A program made the position numbers and the translations under genes. From Allolucifera butyrica (GTDB lineage Bacteria; Bacillota; Negativicutes; Sporomusales; UPPP01), in contig NZ_UPPP01000127.1 in NCBI RefSeq assembly GCF_900476375.1, forward strand, positions 62,001-126,000: a DNA stretch of 64,000 bases, read 5' to 3'. This document shows, in pieces, positions 34,097 to 42,001 of the stretch; the stretch's first letter is position 1; each line of letters opens with the position of its first letter. A model generated the notes under the pieces. It had not been told where the DNA came from, searched no databases, and was given only the letters and a program-made list of their open reading frames with translations.

Positions 34097-34519
34097 ATGA
34101 AGATTAGAGCTGATTTTGTCAGCAATAGCAGCAGTGTAAGCTTTTTATTAACGATGAAAAAGGATATGGCTGAGAGGATGGCCGAGTTGTCCGTGAACAC
34201 CGGCAAGGCCCGGTTAATCAATTTTATTCGGGAACAGATGGAAGAAAACGGTACAGAATTTAGCGCCAATGGGGAAAACATTTACAGTATGCTGGTGACT
34301 TCCCGCCCCAAACAAATTAAGGAGATATTAGGAAGATATTTTAAAGACGGAGGTTTATTTTACGAATGGAAGATTCCTGATCTAAATCAGGAGGATTTTA
34401 GCGGTTTTAGCGAGGAGGAACTGTGGGCGATGATTTATTCTTTATTGCACCGGGGAAAAATTAGCGAACTAAAGGTTATCGGTGGAACACCGCTTTGCGG
34501 GAAGTTGAGAGCGGAATAA
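34097..34519 (+). CDS. Small protein with N-terminal FVSNSSS motif
   Basis: A 140-residue protein starting MKIRADFVSNSSSVSF, an N-terminal signature found in many uncharacterised Firmicute proteins, then an acidic helical body. The ATG follows GGGAGG. It lies 19 bases after the GNAT gene and 2 bases before the radical-SAM gene. The pairing suggests that it is a substrate, partner or chaperone of the radical-SAM enzyme; no function is known to me. Confidence 0.65.
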   Translation: MKIRADFVSNSSSVSFLLTMKKDMAERMAELSVNTGKARLINFIREQMEENGTEFSANGENIYSMLVTSRPKQIKEILGRYFKDGGLFYEWKIPDLNQEDFSGFSEEELWAMIYSLLHRGKISELKVIGGTPLCGKLRAE

Positions 34520-34521
34520 TC

Positions 34522-35568
34522 ATGGGGGATTTTAGAAGACATACGGAAGATTATAATTTTGTTGGCGACCCAAATACGGGAATCACTTTCCGGTGGGGGG
34601 AGTCCTTGCATAAAAACCCAGTATGCGCTCCCTGGCCGGAATTAGCTGATATTTCTATTTCAAATTATTGTACGAAACAGTGTAAATATTGCTATCGCGC
34701 GAGCAGTCCTGACGGAACTTTTATTTCATTGGAGGATTATTCCTTTATCCTTGAACAGCTTACCAGTAAACGGTACGGACCGGTGTTTCAAGTGGCCCTT
34801 GGCGGCGGAGAACCGCTTTTGCATCCACAAATTACGGAGATCTTACGGCTTACCCGAAAAGAGTATAATATTATTCCCAATTACACTACCAGCGGCTTTT
34901 TCTTCACGCCGGAAATTATTCAGGCTACCGGCAGATATTGTGGAGCAGTGGCGGTATCCTATGATCCTTACCGCCGGGATATGACGTGGGAGCGGTTAAA
35001 CGAAATAGGAACTGAACTGGCAGATGAAGGGATAAAGGTTAATATTCATTTTGTAGTTTCGGATTCAACCGTTGATGCCGCGGCCAACCTGCTGGAAGGG
35101 TATCAGGATAACCCTTTGAACCGGTTTAATTCCATTATTTTTCTTACTTATAAGCCGTTTGGAAAGGCGAACGTTGCTGATTGCTTGAAGCCGGACGATC
35201 GACTGCGGCGTTTTCTCGCGTTAGTCGAGAATCCTGGGACGAAGCTGCAATTTGGTTTTGATGCATGCTTTGTACCGCTGTTATTTCGAAAAACAAAAGT
35301 AAATTTTGAGCTTTTAGATAGCTGTGAATGCGGTTTTTTTTCGGTATATATTGACGAACGGCTAGATGTGTCGCCATGCTCCTTTTGCAATGAACGGTCC
35401 TACAAATTTAGCTTGCGGCAATATAATTTCGCAGATATATGGGAGAATGAATTTCAAAAATACCGGCAAAAGGTTTTAAAAAATTGTCCGGACAATTGCG
35501 CTGTGTCGGATATTTGCCGGGGTAAATGCGAGTTCTTTGAGGAACTGTTTATTTGTCCGGTGATATAG
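34522..35568 (+). CDS. Radical-SAM protein with SPASM-like C-terminus
   Basis: A 348-residue radical-SAM enzyme with CX3CX2C in NYCTKQCKYCYRAS (about residues 47-60), the GGGEPLLHP strand motif and a Cys-rich C-terminus: CECGFF, PCSFCNE, CPDNC, and CRGKCEFF, consistent with auxiliary Fe-S clusters of the SPASM type. Such enzymes often modify peptides or proteins. It is the last gene of the vnf operon. The ATG at 34522 is chosen; the frame is open from TTG 34495. It is distinct from NifB and has no known nitrogenase role. Confidence 0.8.
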   Translation: MGDFRRHTEDYNFVGDPNTGITFRWGESLHKNPVCAPWPELADISISNYCTKQCKYCYRASSPDGTFISLEDYSFILEQLTSKRYGPVFQVALGGGEPLLHPQITEILRLTRKEYNIIPNYTTSGFFFTPEIIQATGRYCGAVAVSYDPYRRDMTWERLNEIGTELADEGIKVNIHFVVSDSTVDAAANLLEGYQDNPLNRFNSIIFLTYKPFGKANVADCLKPDDRLRRFLALVENPGTKLQFGFDACFVPLLFRKTKVNFELLDSCECGFFSVYIDERLDVSPCSFCNERSYKFSLRQYNFADIWENEFQKYRQKVLKNCPDNCAVSDICRGKCEFFEELFICPVI

Positions 35569-35586
35569 AGACCGGGAAGACGGACA

Positions 35587-35633
35587 GAAAAAGCCCCGCT
35601 GCCTGGCTTTCGCGAAAAAGCACAAGAGCGGGG
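35587..35633 (-). terminator. Terminator between converging genes
   Basis: CCCCGCT and AGCGGGG (35594-35600, 35627-35633) form a stem with inner pairing; the minus strand continues with TTTTTC. It ends the HTH/binding-protein regulator gene and may also stop the vnf transcript. Confidence 0.65.
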
Positions 35634-35646
35634 AATATCTTTGAGA

Positions 35647-36576
35647 TTAAACTTCGGCTATTATTTCGCCCATGCGGGAGGTATCGTAACCGCCCATGCC
35701 GTCGACTTCCCGCCGAAATTCAGCTGAACGCAGAATAGACATAAGTACCTCAAATTCAGGTTTAATAAAATTTTGACGCAGCATAACAAGGTCATAGCGT
35801 TCTTTTTGCAAAGGTATGAACTCAACATTTTCGACCTGCATGGCAGCCTTCTCAGTACCGATACCTACGTCGGCGTCTCCGCGCGCTACACAACTGGCTA
35901 CAGCTAAATGGCTCATTTCTTTCCGGTCATAGCCGGAAATTAGGCTGGAATCAATGTCGAGCTGGCGAAGCTTTTCATCTAACAGAACTCTGGCTCCGGC
36001 GCCGGGTTCCCGGTTGACAAAGGAGATATCCGGGCGGGTCAGGTCAGGCCAGTCGGCAATACCTTTAGGATTACCGGGGGCTACATAAAAACCTTCGATT
36101 CGGTATACAAGATTTACAACCAACGCTTTTCTGCCAGGCAGATATCTTCGTACATAGGGAATGTTGTATTCACCGCTGTCACCGTCCCACAAATGGGCGG
36201 TAGCAACATTTACCGATTCATTATATAAGGCGATTAGACCACCGATACTGCCAATATAACGTCGCAGAACCCGGTTGCTATTTAAACGGGCTTCCAAATG
36301 ACTGGCCAGAACATCGAGAATAGTATCTTGGCCGCACAGTATAAGTCCTGTTAATGGCAAGGTGTTTTTTTCAGGGGCTGGTATTACCGTCGCGGAAGCA
36401 ACACCCTGCTTGGATTGCTGCTTGTATTTCTCAAGATCCGCTGCTTCGATTCGCATGCTGCGACCGATCCGGTATGCAGGCAATTCGCCGCGTTTAATTA
36501 ATTCATAAACAGTAAAACGCGAAATTTTCAATATTTTTGCGACTTCTTCAGGTGTACGCAGAGTAGTATCGGCCAT
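35647..36576 (-). CDS. HTH regulator with substrate-binding-protein-like domain
   Basis: A 309-residue protein. Residues 5-52 are an excisionase/MerR-type helix-turn-helix (RTPEEVAKILKISRFTVYEL), and 75-300 form a periplasmic-binding-like domain with AHLWDGDSGEYN and FVNREPGAGARVL, the PBP-like type that is also fused to MoeA-like proteins. This family is commonly linked to molybdate or tungstate. Its location convergent to the vnf operon makes it a candidate oxyanion-sensing regulator deciding when the vanadium enzyme is made. No membrane segment or signal peptide is present, so the binding domain acts inside the cell. Confidence 0.82.
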   Translation of the reverse strand: MADTTLRTPEEVAKILKISRFTVYELIKRGELPAYRIGRSMRIEAADLEKYKQQSKQGVASATVIPAPEKNTLPLTGLILCGQDTILDVLASHLEARLNSNRVLRRYIGSIGGLIALYNESVNVATAHLWDGDSGEYNIPYVRRYLPGRKALVVNLVYRIEGFYVAPGNPKGIADWPDLTRPDISFVNREPGAGARVLLDEKLRQLDIDSSLISGYDRKEMSHLAVASCVARGDADVGIGTEKAAMQVENVEFIPLQKERYDLVMLRQNFIKPEFEVLMSILRSAEFRREVDGMGGYDTSRMGEIIAEV

Positions 36577-36732
36577 GATGCCTCCCTATTTCTTCCAACC
36601 ATTGCAAATAGATTTATGTAATATTTATATAATAGTCCTTCTTTTTAAAATCATATCTTATCTACTAATCATATCTCATTTTCATATATTTCACAATGGC
36701 TGGACTACAGATTGTGAATGGAGGTGTTTTTT

Positions 36733-37329
36733 GTGAAAAGGGATTTCCGGCATTATTTTGCTTACGGAGTAAATATGAATATTGAGGTATTACGTCAGAA
36801 AGAGGTTAATCCCAGATGTATCGGTGTTGTTCGCCTGGCGGGATATCGCGTCGGATTTTATGGGTATTCAGCGATTTGGGACGGGGCGGTGGAAACTGTA
36901 ATTAAGGATGCGAGGGCGGACGTGTGGGGGGTGTTGTATGCACTGAGATTTTCCGAATGTGAGCAATTGGATGAGTGTGAGGATACCAGAATAGACGGGG
37001 CAGGCAATTATTTTCATTATCCGGTTGAAGTCATAGATATTGATAATAAAATTCAGGACGCGATAATATATAAGAAATCAATTCTGGGTGAACCCGCGCT
37101 TCCAAGTCAAGAGTATTTGAATATTATTATTCAAGGGGCGAAGAAGCAGGGAGTACCGAAAGAATACCTAGCGATTTTAGAAAACACTGCTATGAAACCT
37201 GCTTCCTATGCTGTGCCAAGGTATCCAAAGCGTGGTTGGAAACGGATAGTAAGTGACGAATGTAAGGTATGCGAGGAATTGATCAAAAAAAACCGGCAAG
37301 CCTGGATTAAAAATAATTTTAGATGTTGA
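36733..37329 (+). CDS. Gamma-glutamylcyclotransferase-like protein
   Basis: A 198-residue GGCT-fold protein. FAYGVNMN (about residues 8-15) corresponds to the Y-G-S-N-L substrate loop, CIGVVRLAGYRVGFYG to the following strands, and ADVWGVLYAL to the core; the usual catalytic Glu region is in EQLDECED. The GTG at 36733 after GGAGGTG is better placed than the ATG at 36718. A C-terminal extension carries CKVCEE and a final Cys. It is divergent from the HTH regulator with 156 bases between them. Function in this context is unknown. Confidence 0.72.
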   Translation: MKRDFRHYFAYGVNMNIEVLRQKEVNPRCIGVVRLAGYRVGFYGYSAIWDGAVETVIKDARADVWGVLYALRFSECEQLDECEDTRIDGAGNYFHYPVEVIDIDNKIQDAIIYKKSILGEPALPSQEYLNIIIQGAKKQGVPKEYLAILENTAMKPASYAVPRYPKRGWKRIVSDECKVCEELIKKNRQAWIKNNFRC

Positions 37330-37368
37330 AGGAAGAAATTTGCTTTAGTGTTTTGTGTTGACTAAGCA

Positions 37369-37412
37369 AAAGGTTCAACAAGCAGTTGCAATCTGCAAGT
37401 TGAGCCTTTAAT
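37369..37412 (+). terminator. Terminator after the GGCT-like gene
   Basis: AAAGGTTCAAC (37369-37379) pairs with GTTGAGCCTTT (37399-37409) with an inner GCAG/CTGC stem. The remaining 230 bases up to 37641 contain no recognised gene. Confidence 0.75.
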
Positions 37413-37640
37413 TTATCTGCGCGCACAATTTTTGCTTGTCTGGAAAAGGGAAATTTCGGCTTTTTGGCTATGAATTTTCTCTTTTTTGTCTTATTTCGAC
37501 AGGCAATGACCACATAAATTCCATTATTGGCAGGAAATTACATGTTTTTCTAGAATTATCCAATATCCGGGATTGTTTGATTAAAAAAGATCCTGGTATT
37601 TTACTTATAATAGATGTCAAATTAAAGGGGTCGATTTCCG

Positions 37641-38456
37641 ATGGTATCATTTCATTCGTCATCGTTGGGGTATGTTAAGGAAACAGCAGGAGTGACGAAA
37701 GCAAGTTCAAATAGTTATCCTAAGGTTTGCCTGATAGAGGATAAACTGGATCGTTTGCTTCGGGAAAATGAGATGATTATAAATAGCAGTCAAGCTATTT
37801 TTAAAAAAGTCTTTGAAAGTTTTACCATCCATGAAAAAGTTTTATTTTTATGTGACAGGGATGGGTATATTATCAACATAGTCGGAGATATAGACATTGT
37901 TCAGTGGTTTTTCGAAAATGGATTTAAATTGGGAACTTCCATGAGTTATGAAAGTTGTGGACTCAATGCGGTAGTAACAGCAGTAGAGTCAAGAAAAATA
38001 TCAGTCTTTAACACACAACAGCACCATTGCGAAGCATTGAAAGAATGGATTTGTCTTGCCGCCCCAATACAGATTGAAGAGGAATTAGCAGGAATTGCCG
38101 CTATTTCTTTGAAATTTAGTGAAAAAATTAGTGAAAGAATTAATTACTGTAAAATTATAATTGGACTAATTAGTGATTTTATTGCTACTTTATTAAAACA
38201 GGGTTATAAAATACCCAGGAATAAATTAATATTTTTTGGCGCATTGACGTTAAATAACCGTTTCAGCTTAACCCCAAGGGAAATCGAAGTGTTATATAGG
38301 TTGAAATTAGGAGAGCCAATATCTAAACTTCCTGCGAAGATGTCACTGTCTCCGAATACTATAAAAAGTCATATTAGAAATATTTACAGCAAGATGGACG
38401 TAAAAAATTTAAAAGAATGCCTGCAGATCACCGATAAAATTCTGGAAAACACCTAA
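37641..38456 (+). CDS. GAF-LuxR transcriptional regulator
   Basis: A 271-residue protein with a GAF-like sensor domain (about 55-185, similar to the N-terminal part of AcoR/DhaR-type activators) and a C-terminal LuxR/FixJ helix-turn-helix (about 207-268: TPREIEVLYRLKLGEPISKL, then LSPNTIKSHIRNIYSKM). There is no receiver domain. It lies directly upstream of the acetone genes, separated by a terminator and a 20-bp palindrome, and is the probable local regulator. Confidence 0.82.
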   Translation: MVSFHSSSLGYVKETAGVTKASSNSYPKVCLIEDKLDRLLRENEMIINSSQAIFKKVFESFTIHEKVLFLCDRDGYIINIVGDIDIVQWFFENGFKLGTSMSYESCGLNAVVTAVESRKISVFNTQQHHCEALKEWICLAAPIQIEEELAGIAAISLKFSEKISERINYCKIIIGLISDFIATLLKQGYKIPRNKLIFFGALTLNNRFSLTPREIEVLYRLKLGEPISKLPAKMSLSPNTIKSHIRNIYSKMDVKNLKECLQITDKILENT

Positions 38457-38466
38457 AAGGGGGCAT

Positions 38467-38508
38467 AAAAAGCACTCAGGGTTAAAAAAATCACCCTGAG
38501 TGCTTTTT
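38467..38508 (+). terminator. Strong terminator after the LuxR-type gene
   Basis: AAAAAGCACTCAGGGT (38467-38482) pairs perfectly with 38493-38508 around a 10-base loop and ends in five T residues; the A-run on the other side makes it potentially bidirectional. Confidence 0.88.
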
Positions 38509-38554
38509 ATGTAGGCGATTATTTCTTTACCGGATTACAGTAAAATAAATATCA

Positions 38555-38574
38555 AAATATTACATGTAATATTT
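38555..38574. promoter_or_regulatory. 20-bp perfect palindrome before adc
   Basis: AAATATTACATGTAATATTT is self-complementary throughout and ends 22 bases before the adc start codon. It is a likely operator for the acetone operon, the GAF-LuxR protein being the obvious candidate. Confidence 0.7.
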
Positions 38575-38596
38575 CTATAGCGAAAGGATGATTTAT

Positions 38597-39391
38597 ATGT
38601 TGAAAAGTGAGATTTTGAAGCATAACACAATCCCTCTTACCGTTCCCGCTTTTCCTACCACTACCTATAGATTTCATAACCGGGAATATCTAAATATCCT
38701 TTATCGTACGGACCCGTCGGCTTTGCGCCGGATGACTCCGGAACCGCTGGAAATCATGGAGCCATTGGTGCGATTTGAGATGATGCGTATGCCGGATGCG
38801 ACCGGTTTGGGATGTTACACCGAATGCGGTCAGGTTATACCCGTGCGGTTTAACGGAGAGGAAGGCGACTATCTGCATGTAATGTATCTGGATAACTATC
38901 CCGCCATCGCAGTGGGGCGGGAAATTAGCGCTTATCCCAAGCTATTGGGAGCGCCCCGATTATATGTGGATAATGATACGTTAGTGGGCACTCTTGATTA
39001 TGGTTCGCTGCGGGTAGCTACCGCAACAATGGGTTATAAGTATTTTCCAATTGACAAAACAAAAGCTTTCGGTGAAATTAGCCGGCCAATTTTTATGATA
39101 AAAATAATGAGTGGGTACAATGGTGAACCTAGAATCTGTGAACTGGTTCGCACCCAGATTACGGATATTACTATCCACGAAGCCTGGAATGGTCCCGGGC
39201 GCCTGCAGTTATTCGCTCATGCCCTTGCGCCGCTGGCGGACTTGCCTGTATTAGAAGTCGTTGCCGCCTCTCATATTCTGACAGACTTGACATTGGCGCC
39301 GGTGAAACCGGTTTATGACTACCTGGCGGAAGAAAAAATACGGGAGGTTAGCTATGATAAAGAAACAAGCGAATATTCAGCAGGCAGCTGA
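38597..39391 (+). CDS. adc: Acetoacetate decarboxylase
   Basis: A 264-residue enzyme that decarboxylates acetoacetate to acetone and CO2. It is closely similar to Clostridium acetobutylicum Adc (PAFP, FHNREY, PEPLEI, YLDN, AVGRE) with identical numbering through residue 115, the Schiff-base lysine in SAYPKLLG. The neighbouring Lys116 of the clostridial enzyme is Leu here. The ATG at 38597 after GAAAGG is preferred to the ATG at 38588. It overlaps the CoA-transferase gene by 38 bases. Confidence 0.93.
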   Translation: MLKSEILKHNTIPLTVPAFPTTTYRFHNREYLNILYRTDPSALRRMTPEPLEIMEPLVRFEMMRMPDATGLGCYTECGQVIPVRFNGEEGDYLHVMYLDNYPAIAVGREISAYPKLLGAPRLYVDNDTLVGTLDYGSLRVATATMGYKYFPIDKTKAFGEISRPIFMIKIMSGYNGEPRICELVRTQITDITIHEAWNGPGRLQLFAHALAPLADLPVLEVVAASHILTDLTLAPVKPVYDYLAEEKIREVSYDKETSEYSAGS

Positions 39392-40016
39392 GTATTTTAA
39401 AGACGGCATGACAATAATGGTGGGAGGTTTTGCCGCGGTAGGCACACCGGAAAGGCTAGTTAGGGCCATTATAGACAAAGAAATTAAGAATATTACTTTA
39501 ATTGCCAATGATACCGCCGCCCCAGACAGAGGGGTGGGACAGCTTATTGTTAACCAGCAGGTAAAAAAGGTCATTACCTCCCACATTGGCACCAATCCGG
39601 AAACAGGGAAGCAAATGTTTGCTAAGGAATTAGAGGTTGAACTGGTACCACAGGGAACACTGGCGGAACGGATTCGCTGCGGCGGCGCCGGGTTAGGCGG
39701 TGTGCTTACTCCGACCGGGGTGGGGACTGTTGTAGAAGAAAATAAACAGAAAATTTGTGTTGATGGTAAGGAATATCTTTTGGAAAAACCATTGCAGGCG
39801 GATATAGCTTTGATCAGAGCCAAAAAGGCAGATAAGGCGGGAAATCTAATTTATGATAAAACCGCGCGCAACTTTAATCCTTTAATGGCAATGGCGGCAG
39901 ATACAGTCATTGCTGAAGTGGATGAAGTGGTTGAAGTTGGCGAAATTGCCCCGGACGAAGTAATGACGGCGGGTGTGTTAGTAGATAAGATTGTGTTGCA
40001 GAAGGAGGCCTACTAA
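39354..40016 (+). CDS. ctfA: Acetoacetate CoA-transferase subunit A
   Basis: A 220-residue alpha subunit of a 3-oxoacid CoA-transferase (CtfA/AtoD type) with the N-terminal GMTIMVGGFAAVGTPE (residues 19-34) glycine-rich block. With subunit B it moves CoA from acetoacetyl-CoA to acetate or butyrate. The ATG at 39354 after ACGGGAGG is within the end of adc, indicating coupled translation. Confidence 0.9.
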   Translation: MIKKQANIQQAAEYFKDGMTIMVGGFAAVGTPERLVRAIIDKEIKNITLIANDTAAPDRGVGQLIVNQQVKKVITSHIGTNPETGKQMFAKELEVELVPQGTLAERIRCGGAGLGGVLTPTGVGTVVEENKQKICVDGKEYLLEKPLQADIALIRAKKADKAGNLIYDKTARNFNPLMAMAADTVIAEVDEVVEVGEIAPDEVMTAGVLVDKIVLQKEAY

Positions 40017-40019
40017 TCT

Positions 40020-40673
40020 ATGAACGCCAAAGAAAGGATTGCCAAACGGGTCGCTTGGGAACTAAAAGACGGTGACGTTGTGAACCTGGGAGTCGGTCTA
40101 CCGACCCTGGTGGTAAATTATCTGCCTGAGAATATAGATATTTTGCTGCACTCGGAAAATGGTTTTATCGGGTTAGGCGCTATTGGCAAAAGGATTGATT
40201 CCAATCTGGTGGATGCCGGCGGTCAACCCTGCGGTATTATTCCCGGCGGGGTTATGTTTGACAGTGCAATGTCTTTTGCGCTTGTTCGCGGTGGACATGT
40301 GGATGTCTCCGTGCTGGGTGCCCTGCAGACAGACCAGATGGGTAATTTGGCCAACTGGATGGTTCCGGGGAAGATGGTGCCTGGCATGGGGGGAGCTATG
40401 GATTTGGTAGCAGGTGTAAAGAAAGTTATTGTTGCCATGGAACATTGTGCCAAAGACGGCTCTCCTAAAATTTTAAAAAAATGCAATTTACCGCTTACCG
40501 GTAAAGGGGTTGTTGATTTAATCGTTACCGAACTCGGCGTTTTTCGCGTGACCCGGGAGGGGCTTGTTCTGGAAGAAATTGCTCCCGGGGTTACTATTAA
40601 AACGGTGTTAGACAAAACAGAACCTGATTTGATTATTAGCGACAATTTAATACCCATGCAAAATATTTTATAA
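40020..40673 (+). CDS. ctfB: Acetoacetate CoA-transferase subunit B
   Basis: A 217-residue beta subunit. The catalytic glutamate is in LLHSENGFIGLG (about residue 47), the S-E-N-G motif of family I CoA-transferases; VMFDSAMSFALVRGGH follows. It lies 3 bases after ctfA behind AGGAGG. Its product acetoacetate is the Adc substrate, so adc-ctfA-ctfB-thiolase converts acetyl-CoA to acetone or, in reverse order, activates acetoacetate. Confidence 0.92.
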   Translation: MNAKERIAKRVAWELKDGDVVNLGVGLPTLVVNYLPENIDILLHSENGFIGLGAIGKRIDSNLVDAGGQPCGIIPGGVMFDSAMSFALVRGGHVDVSVLGALQTDQMGNLANWMVPGKMVPGMGGAMDLVAGVKKVIVAMEHCAKDGSPKILKKCNLPLTGKGVVDLIVTELGVFRVTREGLVLEEIAPGVTIKTVLDKTEPDLIISDNLIPMQNIL

Positions 40674-40690
40674 ATCATTGGAGGTTCGAA

Positions 40691-41875
40691 ATGAGAGAAG
40701 TAGTTATAGCAAGCGCAGTACGTACTGCAATCGGTAGGTTTAACGGTGCATTGGCGCCTTTTTCCGCAGTTGATTTGGGGGCGGCGGTAATCAAAGAAGC
40801 GATATCCCGAGCCGGGATTAAAGGGGAAAATGTTAACGAAGTCATTTTCGGCACGGTTTTGCAAGCCGGACAAGGACCCAATCCGGCCCGGCAGTCGGCA
40901 ATTAAGGCAGGAGTACCTGTCAAAGTACCGTCATTTACTGTTAATAAATTGTGCGGTTCAGGACTAAAGACGGTTAACCTTGCAGCGCAGGCGATTAGAG
41001 CGGGAGATGCCGATATTATTGTCGCCGGTGGTATGGAAAGTATGACCAATGCTCCCTACCTTCTGGAAAGCAAAGCCCGGTGGGGCTATCGTATGGGGCA
41101 TAGTAAAGTACTTGACACATTGCTGCATGATGGATTATGGTGCCCATTCGGCGACTGTCACATGGGTATGACCGCCGAAAATATTGCGGCAAAATATGGA
41201 ATAACACGTGAAGAACAGGATCAGCTGGCTTTTGAATCACAGACAAAAGCTGTTAAAGCAATTGCAACCGGTGCTTTCAAGCAAGAAATTCTGCCGCTTA
41301 GCATAAAAACTAAAAATGGCGAAAAAATTGTTGATACCGACGAGCATCCCCGCGCCGATACTACCTTGACGGAATTAGCCAAACTGAAGCCTGCCTTCAA
41401 GCAAGGCGGAACGGTTACTGCCGGTAACTCTTCCGGCATCAATGACGCTGCCGCTGCTTTGATTTTAATGTCGGCCGAAAAAGCGAAAGAACTTGGCGTT
41501 AAACCAATGGCTCGCATTCGTGCTTATGCCTCCGGGGGAGTTGACCCCAATATTATGGGGATGGGACCGGTGCCGGCCACGCGTGAGGCATTAGTCAAAG
41601 CCGGGCTTTCTATAAACGATATGGATCTGATTGAGGCAAATGAAGCCTTTGCGGCACAATTTCTGGCAGTAGGCAGGGAACTCGGGTTTAGCAAGGAAAA
41701 AGTAAATATCCATGGCGGGGCTGTTGCGCTGGGTCATCCCGTAGGCGCCAGCGGCGCGCGGATTCTGGTAACACTGCTGTACACCATGAAACAAAGAAAA
41801 GCCCAGCTCGGTTTGGCTACTTTATGTATCGGCGGCGGCCAAGGCGTCGCAACGATTGTTGAATCACTTACATAG
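40691..41875 (+). CDS. thlA: Acetyl-CoA acetyltransferase (thiolase)
   Basis: A 394-residue biosynthetic-type thiolase condensing two acetyl-CoA. The nucleophile Cys is in NKLCGSGLK (about 89), the His in GGAVALGHPVGASGAR (about 350) and the second active Cys in LCIGGGQG (about 380). It begins 17 bases after ctfB with TTGGAGG upstream and completes the acetoacetate/acetone operon. An inverted-repeat element follows at 41879. Confidence 0.93.
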   Translation: MREVVIASAVRTAIGRFNGALAPFSAVDLGAAVIKEAISRAGIKGENVNEVIFGTVLQAGQGPNPARQSAIKAGVPVKVPSFTVNKLCGSGLKTVNLAAQAIRAGDADIIVAGGMESMTNAPYLLESKARWGYRMGHSKVLDTLLHDGLWCPFGDCHMGMTAENIAAKYGITREEQDQLAFESQTKAVKAIATGAFKQEILPLSIKTKNGEKIVDTDEHPRADTTLTELAKLKPAFKQGGTVTAGNSSGINDAAAALILMSAEKAKELGVKPMARIRAYASGGVDPNIMGMGPVPATREALVKAGLSINDMDLIEANEAFAAQFLAVGRELGFSKEKVNIHGGAVALGHPVGASGARILVTLLYTMKQRKAQLGLATLCIGGGQGVATIVESLT

Positions 41876-41878
41876 ACC

Positions 41879-41966
41879 GGGGGACGGTTCTGTCGTCTGA
41901 CCTTGTAATATCCTATTTAGTTAGTAATCGCACTATTTTTCTTGTTGAGACAAAATAACCGTCCCT
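41879..41966. repeat. Dispersed GGGACGGTT element with terminal inverted repeats
   Basis: GGGACGGTT (41881-41889) is complementary to AACCGTCCC (41957-41965), bounding about 85 bases. The GGGGACGG core recurs in related form at 49772 and, inverted, at 54906-54921. Size and repeat structure suggest a small non-autonomous element. Confidence 0.55.
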
Positions 41967-42001
41967 TTGTCCTTGTCTGTTAAAAACAGGAGGGAAAACT
42001 T

